This document shows positions 1 through 5,621 of a DNA stretch of 5,621 nucleotides, piece after piece. Source of the stretch: Acidobacteriota bacterium (lineage in GTDB: Bacteria; Planctomycetota; Phycisphaerae; WQYP01; JAJZKJ01); NCBI GenBank assembly GCA_021804195.1, contig JAJZKJ010000174.1, forward strand, positions 1 to 5,621. Reading direction: 5' to 3'. The notes beneath the pieces were generated by a model that saw nothing but the letters and a program-made list of their open reading frames with translations, did not search any database and was not told where the DNA came from. The translations under genes and the position numbers were made by a program. Numbering within the stretch: the first letter of the stretch is position 1; each line of letters opens with the position of its first letter.

Positions 1-602
1 AGGATAACGGCAATTTTTCCGGCCACAATTTCCTGAATTGCGGCGCGCAGCGGCGCCAGATCTTCCGGCAACTGGTAGGAATACAGGCGCAGGACATGAA
101 TGCAGGCGCCACGCCGCTCCAGTTCCCGCAGGCAGTCGTCAGCGGGCTGGCCATATTCCTGCACCCCCACGCGCAATCCCGGCCAGGAAGACACTGCGGC
201 ATCCAGGCTCGAAATCACCTCCCGCCAGGTATGGGGTTCGGGCACAATGAGGGTGGGTTCAACCCCCAGCTTGCGCAATTCAGCCGCGGGTTTGGGGCCA
301 CGCGCCAGGACGCGGATGCGGCGCAGGGCATGGGCGAGCTGGGCGGGAGAATATTCCGGCCCCGCCAATTCCAGCGTGCGGCGCAGCCCGGCCCCGGTTA
401 AAAAAATCATCCAGTCGAGTCCGCCATTGCAGAGCCGGCCCAGGAATTCCCTGACCTCAGCCTGATTTTCGAAGGCGACCTCGCGCAGAGCGGGAGCGGC
501 AACGGGCTGTCCCCCGAGAAGCGAGATCAATTTCGCCATCTCCGCCGCGCGGCGAGATTCCAGCGTAAGCACGCGCAAGCTTCGGAAAGCGGGACTGGTC
601 AT
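1..602 (-). CDS. hemD: Uroporphyrinogen-III synthase, 3' end cut by the window edge
   Basis: Uroporphyrinogen-III synthase closes hydroxymethylbilane into uroporphyrinogen III in the cytoplasm, with inversion of ring D; this is the last step shared by heme, siroheme and cobalamin synthesis. I translated 200 codons from an ATG at 600-602 with no stop before the left edge, against about 250-270 residues for the family, so roughly the last 50-70 are missing. Visible family features are the N-terminal LTLESRRAAEMAKLI (12-26), DWMIFLTGAG (63-72) at the end of a strand, RGPKPAAELRKLG (101-113) followed by PEPHTWRE (121-128), VGVQEYG (145-151) with downstream ERRGA, and YSYQLPEDLAPL (174-185), typical of the second half-domain. 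Sequence conservation in HemD is generally low, but this pattern is distinctive. The upstream frame is closed by a stop 14 codons before the ATG, with no ATG, GTG or TTG between. No good Shine-Dalgarno sequence precedes the ATG. The gene is divergent from hemY, so it has its own promoter rather than following hemC directly. Confidence 0.9.
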   Translation of the reverse strand, partial: MTSPAFRSLRVLTLESRRAAEMAKLISLLGGQPVAAPALREVAFENQAEVREFLGRLCNGGLDWMIFLTGAGLRRTLELAGPEYSPAQLAHALRRIRVLARGPKPAAELRKLGVEPTLIVPEPHTWREVISSLDAAVSSWPGLRVGVQEYGQPADDCLRELERRGACIHVLRLYSYQLPEDLAPLRAAIQEIVAGKIAVI

Positions 603-721
603 GGGAAAACACCGCGCAGGTTCGGGTTCAGCCAGTATAAATCACGGCATTCACAAAGATACCGGCCGCGGCCCGTCTTTGTGAGCCCGGCGAATTTCGA
701 ATAAGAACGGCCCGCACAGCG
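603..721. promoter_or_regulatory. Divergent hemD-hemY promoter region
   Basis: This 119-bp gap separates the two outward-facing start codons, so it should hold promoters for both. The only AT-rich core is at 634-642. Read leftward, TATACT at 634-639 is a good -10 candidate for hemD, about 32 bp before its ATG. Read rightward, TATAAA at 636-641 is a -10 candidate for hemY, which would give a leader of about 70 nt. An alternative for hemY is TTGTGA at 679-684 as a -35 box with a poor -10 (TAAGAA, 702-707) after 17 bp, which would give a leader of only a few nucleotides. No convincing -35 accompanies the 634-641 core on either strand. The calls are by eye; the region is secure as a promoter region, the individual boxes are not. 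Confidence 0.5.
651..684. repeat. Nested inverted repeat between hemD and hemY, operator-like or leader hairpin
   Basis: Perfect 9-bp arms, TCACAAAGA at 651-659 and TCTTTGTGA at 676-684, flank a 16-bp centre. That centre holds a second perfect 10-bp palindrome, GGCCGCGGCC, at 664-673. The two dyads have centres at 667.5 and 668.5, so they are nearly concentric. A terminator is unlikely because both neighbouring genes start here. It could be a protein-binding site covering the -35 zone of hemD, or a hairpin near the 5' end of the hemY transcript if TATAAA at 636 is its -10. The arms do not match the usual FNR (TTGAT-N4-ATCAA) or CRP (TGTGA-N6-TCACA) arrangement. Confidence 0.6.
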
Positions 722-2152
722 ATGCCAGAATATATAGGCGTGAATGCAAAAACCGCTATTATCGGCGCGGGCGTGACCGGACTGAGCGCGGCGTGGGAGC
801 TGACGCGGCGCGGGGAAGAAAATTTTATTTTGCTGGAGGGCGAAACCCGGCCCGGAGGCGTGATTCAAACCCTGGCCGCGGGAGAATTCCTGCTGGAACT
901 TGGGCCCGATGCATTTCTGGCCCACGATCCCCGGGCCGGCCATATTTTGCCGGAGCTGAAGCTGCAGGAGGAAGTCCCTCCGCAAAAGGAGGGTTCGACA
1001 ACATATATATGGAAGCAGGGACGGGCACTGCGCCTGCCCCGGGGCTGGCTGCGCATGGCGCCGGAAAGCGTCACGGAAGTTCTGACGACACGACTCATAT
1101 CCTGGCCCGTCAAGGCGCACATGGCGCGGGAATTTCTATGGGGCGGAAAGCCGAACGGCAAACGCGCGGGCACCACGGCGGATGAATCCGTGGCGGATTT
1201 TCTTAACTCCCGGTATGGGCGGGAGTTTACGGAACAAGTGGCTGAACCCATTCTGGGAGCGCTGTTTCATCTGCGTCCGGAAGAAGCCAGTCTGCGCGCA
1301 TTGTTTCCGAAACTATGGGAATATGCCGGAAGCAAAAGCGTGAGCCGCGCGCTCTGGCGCGAGGCGCGAGCGCGCACCCATCCAAGCCCGGGGCGGGTGG
1401 GAATCCAAGGCGGGATGGCGCGGCTGACGGATGCGCTTGTGGCGAAACTGCGGCCGGGACAGCTGCAATGCCAGCTGCGCATTGCAAGCATTGCGCCCCA
1501 CAAGGAGGGATTTCGCCTGCGCACCAGCCGCGGCGAGGCAGAATGCGAACGTCTGATTCTGGCGGCGCCGGCCTGGAGCGCGGCGGCCATGACCGAAAAT
1601 TTCGATCCGGAGCTGGCCGGGGCGCTGCGGGGCATTGCATACGCGCCCGCTTGTCTGGTTCATCTGGGTTTTGAAAAAGAACCGCGGCTGACTCCGGGCC
1701 ATGCCTTGTTTGTGCCCGCGGCGGTGAAAACCGCGACCCGGGCCATTACTTTTGTCCACCGAAAATATCCCCACCGGGCGCCGGCCGGCGCGGCCCTGCT
1801 GCGCCTGGCGATGGATGCCAGCAAATTACGGGATTTCAATGAGGCCCAAATCATTCTCATGGCGCGAAATGAACTCGGCGCAATCTTTGGAGTTAAAGAT
1901 GAGCCCTGCCTGAGCCACGTGCAACGCTGGCACCGCGCCGCCCCTTTGCTGCAAGCCGGACATCTGGAACGGACACGGGAAGTTTTGCAACGGGCGGAAA
2001 AATATTCAAATTTAGCGCTGGCGTGCAATGGGGTTCATGGCGCCAGCGTGGCGGCGTGTTTGCAAGCCGGACGGATGGCTGCCCAAAAGGATCACGCTCA
2101 GCGTCATTCGACGGCGGAGGGCCGGGACCTAACAGGCTTCAGCGCGAGATGA
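722..2152 (+). CDS. hemY: Oxygen-dependent protoporphyrinogen/coproporphyrinogen oxidase, HemY type
   Basis: This FAD flavoenzyme removes six electrons from the porphyrinogen macrocycle near the end of heme synthesis, using O2. The sequence does not say whether the substrate is protoporphyrinogen IX or, as in the Gram-positive coproporphyrin branch, coproporphyrinogen III. The family is also annotated hemG, but it is unrelated to the flavodoxin-like HemG of E. coli. It has 476 residues, normal for the family. The Rossmann dinucleotide motif GAGVTG is at 15-20, the ribose-binding acid at E39, RPGG at 43-46 and the family signature GPDAFL at 61-66. ESVADF and EPILGALF follow in the middle, then GGMARLTDAL, PHRAPAG and RWHRAAP...GHLERT. 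The FAD-closing C-terminal segment is at about 430-454 (CNGVHGASVAACLQAGR), followed by a polar tail of about 22 residues. No signal peptide is visible. The ATG at 722 has no clear ribosome site; a GTG at 740 (residue 7) is a possible alternative start. The gene is divergent from hemD, and its last 14 bp overlap the end of a convergent gene. Confidence 0.93.
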   Translation: MPEYIGVNAKTAIIGAGVTGLSAAWELTRRGEENFILLEGETRPGGVIQTLAAGEFLLELGPDAFLAHDPRAGHILPELKLQEEVPPQKEGSTTYIWKQGRALRLPRGWLRMAPESVTEVLTTRLISWPVKAHMAREFLWGGKPNGKRAGTTADESVADFLNSRYGREFTEQVAEPILGALFHLRPEEASLRALFPKLWEYAGSKSVSRALWREARARTHPSPGRVGIQGGMARLTDALVAKLRPGQLQCQLRIASIAPHKEGFRLRTSRGEAECERLILAAPAWSAAAMTENFDPELAGALRGIAYAPACLVHLGFEKEPRLTPGHALFVPAAVKTATRAITFVHRKYPHRAPAGAALLRLAMDASKLRDFNEAQIILMARNELGAIFGVKDEPCLSHVQRWHRAAPLLQAGHLERTREVLQRAEKYSNLALACNGVHGASVAACLQAGRMAAQKDHAQRHSTAEGRDLTGFSAR

Positions 2153-2561
2153 GGCCGTAGATGAGCTGCTGGCCGGTGGGCCGGGTCACCTGAGCCGAGG
2201 CTTCAGCAGTGATGAATACGTTTAAGACCCGATAGGGTGAACGAAGCATGATGCTTCCATGATGATTACTATTTACGCGTAATTTACCTTTGTTTTCGGG
2301 GGCATGTCCACGCGGCTGGACCCAAACCACATAGTTCGTTTCCGCCGGGGTCAAAGTGCCGGGATTGGGCATAAATTTAACGTGCAAATCAACGGTGGTG
2401 TTGCCGTTTTTATCATGACCGACGTTGGCATAAGCCGAGGCGCCGGGAATCGCGCGGGAGACGGTCAGGGTCTCGCGCTTGCCGCCTGAGAACGGCCAAA
2501 TCCATAAACAGGCCAGCAGACAGACCCACGCGGCCAGGTTCTGAGTATGATCATTTGCCAT
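2139..2561 (-). CDS. Small probably exported protein with an RskA-like beta domain, function unknown
   Basis: This encodes 140 residues. Residues 9-24 form one hydrophobic segment (LAAWVCLLACLWIWPF), followed by GGKR; it is a signal anchor or an atypical signal peptide. LLAC at 15-18 resembles a weak lipobox, but the n-region has no Lys or Arg, so lipidation is doubtful. The rest looks beta-rich: LTVSRAIPGAS (32-42), then DKNGNTTVDLHVK, TNYVVWVQPRG, KGKLRVN and VFITAEASAQVTRPTG. The order 'xYVVWVQP ... G.L.V ... F.VTAE....PTG' recalls the extracytoplasmic domain of RskA-type anti-sigma factors, but the cytoplasmic zinc-finger half is absent; this link is my inference. The ATG at 2561 is the first possible start after an in-frame stop 21 codons upstream, and it lacks a Shine-Dalgarno sequence (CCCCCT precedes it). 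It lies 73 bp downstream of the DUF1501 gene on the same strand. Part of it is only about 47% GC (2221-2340), well below its neighbours. Confidence 0.75.
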   Translation of the reverse strand: MANDHTQNLAAWVCLLACLWIWPFSGGKRETLTVSRAIPGASAYANVGHDKNGNTTVDLHVKFMPNPGTLTPAETNYVVWVQPRGHAPENKGKLRVNSNHHGSIMLRSPYRVLNVFITAEASAQVTRPTGQQLIYGLISR

Positions 2562-2634
2562 AGGGGGATAGATGCGGCAGGAAATAAGAATGGAGACCTG
2601 CGCAGCTACGGCAAATGTCTTTTACCGCTCACTT
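2562..2634. other. Short gap between the DUF1501 gene and the small exported-protein gene
   Basis: These 73 bp hold no gene. I see no strong terminator hairpin with a T-run on the leftward strand and no clear sigma-70 promoter, only weak AT-rich stretches such as TTCTTATTT. The absence of a terminator is compatible with read-through from the DUF1501 gene into the small gene, but does not prove it. Confidence 0.5.
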
Positions 2635-3915
2635 TCAAGTTGATAAAAAGCCGCGAAACTGCCGGGGATCGGCATTAAATCCGGGAAAAACCGGCCCCAG
2701 GCCACTCACGCCCAGATGATTGCGCACTGCTTCGGCAAGCACGAGGCGGAAATCGGTGGTCAAGGCCAGGTCGCGGCCCTGATAGAGCTGTTCAGGTTCC
2801 AGCCCTGGCCAGCGGCCATAGACCTTACCGCCGCGCACCGAACCGCCTAAAACGAACATGACATTGGCATGACCATGGTCGGTGCCAGCGCTGCCATTTT
2901 CATGCGCGGTACGGCCGAATTCCGACATGGTAACCACCAGAACATCTTCGGCGCGATCGCCGAGATCGGTCCAGAAGGCGGCCAGAGCGTCGCCGAATTC
3001 GCGCAGCCGGCCCGCAAGCTGGCCTTCGGTTGAGCCTTCGGCGACGTGATTATCCCATCCCCCAATATCGGCAAAGGCGACTTCGACACCCACGCGGGCC
3101 TTGATCAATTGCGCGATCTGGCGCAGTCCATGGCCGAGACCGCGGCGGGGATAATGGGCGCCGGGGGCGGGCTGGTATTGATGCGGATTCAGATGCCGTA
3201 ACAGCTTCAGGGCGGCGAAGGTATCGCGGCCGGCCGGCTGCAGCAGCGCGCCGCCATCCTGGTCGTAAAGCGACTGCAAGGCTTCGGCGCCGGCGGCGCC
3301 GAGGGGGCCATAGCCAACCCGGAAGGCGGCCAGGTCGCTGATGGCGACAGCGGGAGCGGCGCCGCGCAGGGTGAGCGGCATTTGCGCGTCCATGGCCACG
3401 GCCCGCAGAGGCGATTGGCCGTGGTTATGTCCGGCTTCGCAGTCGGGACATTGCGCCCGCAGAACCCGATTGAGCCAACCGGTGGAGGTGTCGGGCTGGC
3501 CCGGCGTGCCGGCTTCCATATAATCCTGGGCCTGAAAATGCGAACGGCTGGGGTCGGGCGAGCCGGCGGCATGCACAATGGCAAGATGATGCTGCTTCCA
3601 GAGCGGCTGCAAGCCGGAGAGCGCGGGATGCAGGCCAAAAAAGCCGTCCAGATCCAGAGCCGCAGCCGCGCGCGGAGTCTTGCCGCGCGGGCGCGGGATG
3701 GCAATGGTGGGACGATAACGGTAATACGCCGCTTCGCCATGCGGGACCACGATGTTGAGTCCGTCCGCGGCGCCGCGCTGAAAGATCACCACCAGAATTT
3801 TGCCGCGCCGGGCGGCTTCCGCCGCCCAGGCGGTGCGGGTGAGCCAACTGGGCAAAACACCCACGCCCACCATGGCCAGGGCGGAGTTGCGAAGAAAAAT
3901 GCGGCGAGTGGGCAT
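2635..3915 (-). CDS. DUF1501 family protein, Tat-exported
   Basis: This is a 426-residue protein of the DUF1501 family (Pfam PF07394), which is distantly related to the alkaline phosphatase/sulfatase fold; its substrate is unknown. The N-terminus is a twin-arginine signal: TRRIFLR at 3-9, a hydrophobic stretch to about 25, and a likely cleavage site after A-W-A at 29-31, so the protein should cross the membrane folded. Family motifs follow in order: VIFQRGAADGLN (43-54), GLHPAL (94-99), SRSHFQAQDYME (123-134), GGWDNH (285-290), SEFGRT (331-336) and GTDHGHAN (344-351). The Asp, His and Glu residues in these motifs could bind metal, by analogy with phosphatase-fold enzymes. I chose the ATG at 3915 because AAGGAG lies six bases before it and the Tat motif then starts at residue 3. 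The frame continues upstream to a TTG at 3939, which would cover the ribosome site and add eight residues. It lies 31 bp after the DUF1800 gene, its usual partner, so the two are surely co-transcribed. Confidence 0.92.
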   Translation of the reverse strand: MPTRRIFLRNSALAMVGVGVLPSWLTRTAWAAEAARRGKILVVIFQRGAADGLNIVVPHGEAAYYRYRPTIAIPRPRGKTPRAAAALDLDGFFGLHPALSGLQPLWKQHHLAIVHAAGSPDPSRSHFQAQDYMEAGTPGQPDTSTGWLNRVLRAQCPDCEAGHNHGQSPLRAVAMDAQMPLTLRGAAPAVAISDLAAFRVGYGPLGAAGAEALQSLYDQDGGALLQPAGRDTFAALKLLRHLNPHQYQPAPGAHYPRRGLGHGLRQIAQLIKARVGVEVAFADIGGWDNHVAEGSTEGQLAGRLREFGDALAAFWTDLGDRAEDVLVVTMSEFGRTAHENGSAGTDHGHANVMFVLGGSVRGGKVYGRWPGLEPEQLYQGRDLALTTDFRLVLAEAVRNHLGVSGLGPVFPGFNADPRQFRGFLST

Positions 3916-3921
3916 GGGGTT

Positions 3922-3927
3922 CTCCTT
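3922..3927 (-). promoter_or_regulatory. Ribosome binding site of the DUF1501 gene
   Basis: AAGGAG on the leftward strand, six bases before the ATG at 3915. It settles the start of the DUF1501 gene against the in-frame TTG at 3939, and is the clearest Shine-Dalgarno sequence in the window. Confidence 0.8.
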
Positions 3928-3946
3928 CGTCTTCTTCAAAGAACGA

Positions 3947-5621
3947 TTAATAATGCTGGAAACCGGGCGCGCCCAGCAGCAGCCCGAGAGACAGTTTTTC
4001 CTGCGCCGGGCTGAAGCCGGAGAGCGGCCGGGATGAGGCGAACGAACGCCATCCCGCGCCAGCGGGGCGAGGCAGGCGGCGCAAACTCACGAGCATATTT
4101 TTTTCCACCGCGGGCGCGGGAGCCGGCTGCTCTAAAACATGCGCAAGGGCGATCAGTGCCGCGGCCCGGCTTGCTTCCGCGGCAGAAGGAAGTACGGGCA
4201 TGGTCATGCGCAAGCCGGGAACCCAGCCGGCGCCCAGGGCGAGAGCGAAGTTCATGCGATCCACCAGCCCGGTGCTGGAGATCCAGTCGGGATTGCGGTT
4301 GGAGTACCCGTTCGGCGTGAGATCCAGATATAACGGCTCGCCCATTTGCGCCACCACCTGCACCAGATGCTCGGGATTATAAACCCGGGCCTGAACCGCG
4401 CGCACCGCGCTGGCGACCATTTGCAACGGCGCCTTGAATTTATCGCCGGCATAGCGCGGGCTCCAGAATTGGGGCGCAGCGATCATGGCCGCCATTACCT
4501 GCCGCAGGTCGCCATGGCTGCGCAGCCAGACCGCAACCATCCGGTCCACCAGGGCATGCGGCGGATGGTCACTGACGAAGCGCTGGGCGAGTTCATAGCT
4601 GATATGCCGCGCCGTGGCGGGATTATTGGCCAGCAACTTTAAGACCGCGATGCCATCCTGCTCTCCGCCCGCATCAATCGGCCGGCCCAGTACGGTTTTG
4701 GGCCGCCGGGCGTGCAGGCGCGGGGCAAAGAAAAAAGCCGGATTGCGGAAGGGCGTGCGGATCGTCCAGCCGGTGAGGCAAAGCGCGACCTGATCCACAT
4801 CGCGCTGGGTATAACCGCCGTTGACGCCCAGCGTATGCAGCTCCATCAATTCGCGGCCGTAATTTTCGTTAATGCCGGGAGGGTTGACTTTGCGCCGCGG
4901 CGCGGGGCGGGAAGCGGGCAGAAAGCCGGCCATGATGCCCATGCGCGCCATGTGGGCGCGACGGCGGGCTTGCATGCGGGCGCGAAAGGCGGCCAGACGC
5001 GCGCCGGCGCCGGGCGCGACCGAGCGCCAGTTGTCGAGATAAAACAGCATGGCTGGGCTTTTGGCCGTGGCCAAAAGCAGGGTATAAAAGTGCCCCAGAA
5101 CATGAGGGCGGATCACCTGCTCGGCATATTGCGTGGTGAAGTAACGGTCGGCGCCTTTATATAAATAGACATTGAAGTGGTTAAACCAGAAGTCGGTGAG
5201 CACGTCCTGAAGCTGGCGCGTGCCGTAGATGGCGCGCAGCATTTTGGCCTGCTGCAGATCGGTCACCGGAACCATCATGGGAGCCTTTAATTGCTCAATG
5301 GCCCGGGACTGTGGCAAGGGCAGCCAGAGCGCCAGTTGCAGCGCCTGGCCGCGTGGTAGCAAGGCGATGACTTTTCGCCGCACCGGGGCGGGAAGTTGTT
5401 CATAAACCGCGGCGCGACGCGGCCAGGGCGCGTGAGTAAGAGCGGCAAATTGACTGCCTAATAGCGCCCGCAGCCGGCGCTCGCGCCGGAGCAAACGGAG
5501 TTTTCGCGCGGCCTGGATCGCGGCGGGAGAGAGATTTTTTTGCGCAATTTGCCGGCGCAAGCGGGCGATTTGAACCTGAACCCGGGCGCGTACGGCGGGA
5601 TCGGAGGGCAAAGGCCGCCGG
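3947..5621 (-). CDS. DUF1800 family protein, 5' end beyond the window edge
   Basis: This is a member of the DUF1800 family (Pfam PF08811), large proteins of unknown biochemical role that recur next to DUF1501 genes. The frame is open to the right edge. The first possible start inside the window is a TTG at 5611, giving 554 residues, but the family's N-terminal part (signal peptide and the 'LNRLTFGPRPGD'-like motif) is missing, so the true start is outside. Counting from that TTG, the visible motifs are DLQQAKMLRAIYG (118-130), DFWFNHFNV (140-148), IRPHVLGHFYTLLLATAKSP (167-186), MLFYLDNW (188-195), NENYGRELMELHTLG (248-262) with GGYTQRDVDQVALCLTGW (265-282), AQRFVSDHPP (342-351), GEPLY (424-428) and NGYSN (434-438). 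The end, LGLLLGAPGFQHY, is the usual C-terminus. A stretch at about 196-246 is rich in Arg, Ala and Met and looks like a disordered insert. The first 50 visible residues are also strongly basic. The TAA stop lies 31 bp before the DUF1501 start. Confidence 0.92.
   Translation of the reverse strand, partial: RRPLPSDPAVRARVQVQIARLRRQIAQKNLSPAAIQAARKLRLLRRERRLRALLGSQFAALTHAPWPRRAAVYEQLPAPVRRKVIALLPRGQALQLALWLPLPQSRAIEQLKAPMMVPVTDLQQAKMLRAIYGTRQLQDVLTDFWFNHFNVYLYKGADRYFTTQYAEQVIRPHVLGHFYTLLLATAKSPAMLFYLDNWRSVAPGAGARLAAFRARMQARRRAHMARMGIMAGFLPASRPAPRRKVNPPGINENYGRELMELHTLGVNGGYTQRDVDQVALCLTGWTIRTPFRNPAFFFAPRLHARRPKTVLGRPIDAGGEQDGIAVLKLLANNPATARHISYELAQRFVSDHPPHALVDRMVAVWLRSHGDLRQVMAAMIAAPQFWSPRYAGDKFKAPLQMVASAVRAVQARVYNPEHLVQVVAQMGEPLYLDLTPNGYSNRNPDWISSTGLVDRMNFALALGAGWVPGLRMTMPVLPSAAEASRAAALIALAHVLEQPAPAPAVEKNMLVSLRRLPRPAGAGWRSFASSRPLSGFSPAQEKLSLGLLLGAPGFQHY

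Noticed and set aside
38..465. Three overlapping rightward open frames opposite hemD
   Set aside because: Their products are low-complexity, Arg/Pro/Ala-rich and unlike any family, whereas the opposite strand reads as a clear uroporphyrinogen-III synthase.
1002..1012. TATATA-type stretch that resembles a promoter -10 box inside hemY
   Set aside because: It encodes ordinary residues (T-Y-I-W) in the middle of a conserved gene and has no matching -35 box or downstream start.
599..1120. A 173-codon leftward open frame opposite the start of hemY, whose TGA overlaps the hemD ATG
   Set aside because: The ATGA overlap looks like translational coupling, but the frame lies antisense to conserved hemY codons, its product has no recognisable family pattern, and long antisense frames are expected in GC-rich DNA.
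2593..2622. Possible weak hairpin (AGAC/GTCT) in the gap after the DUF1501 gene, considered as a terminator
   Set aside because: The stem is only about four base pairs with a long loop and no following T-run on the leftward strand.
3382..4014. A 210-codon rightward open frame across the DUF1501 gene
   Set aside because: It is antisense to conserved DUF1501 motifs and runs past the gene boundary without a ribosome site; its composition is that of a GC-rich shadow frame.
4103..4109. Run of seven T near the 3' end of the DUF1800 gene (A7 in the mRNA), a possible slippage or frameshift site
   Set aside because: The reading frame and the family-typical C-terminus continue intact through it, so there is no sign of a frameshift; a similar run near 5536 is also in frame.
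4712..5164. A 150-codon rightward open frame across the DUF1800 gene
   Set aside because: It mirrors the conserved DUF1800 core on the other strand and shows no motifs of its own.

Overview
The window is GC-rich bacterial chromosomal DNA with five protein-coding genes and almost no spare space. The gene set suggests an aerobic member of the Acidobacteriota: a DUF1800/DUF1501 pair with a Tat signal, a HemD of the 'FLTGAG' type, an oxygen-dependent HemY-type oxidase, and a small secreted protein of a kind I associate with that phylum. This assignment rests on protein character and was not checked by a database search. No tRNA, rRNA, CRISPR array, insertion sequence or phage gene is visible.

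Left part (1-2152): two tetrapyrrole/heme genes lie back to back. hemD (uroporphyrinogen-III synthase) runs leftward and is cut by the left edge. hemY (oxygen-dependent proto-/coproporphyrinogen oxidase, also annotated hemG) runs rightward and is complete. The 119 bp between their starts carries an AT-rich promoter-like core and a striking nested inverted repeat, and is the natural place for joint control of the two genes.

Middle (2139-2561): a small leftward gene encodes a 140-residue, probably exported protein with one N-terminal hydrophobic segment and a beta-rich domain resembling the extracytoplasmic part of RskA-type anti-sigma factors. Its 3' end overlaps the 3' end of hemY by 14 bp in convergent orientation. 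Its base composition is visibly poorer in GC than its neighbours.

Right part (2635-5621): a leftward gene pair encodes a DUF1800 protein (5' end beyond the right edge) followed after 31 bp by a Tat-exported DUF1501 protein. The two families are recurrent partners in bacterial genomes and their biochemical role is not established. Together with the small exported protein 73 bp downstream they may form one leftward transcription unit of cell-envelope proteins. The most unusual features are the hemD-hemY operator-like palindrome and this uncharacterised exported module. I see no evidence of a defence system or a mobile system.
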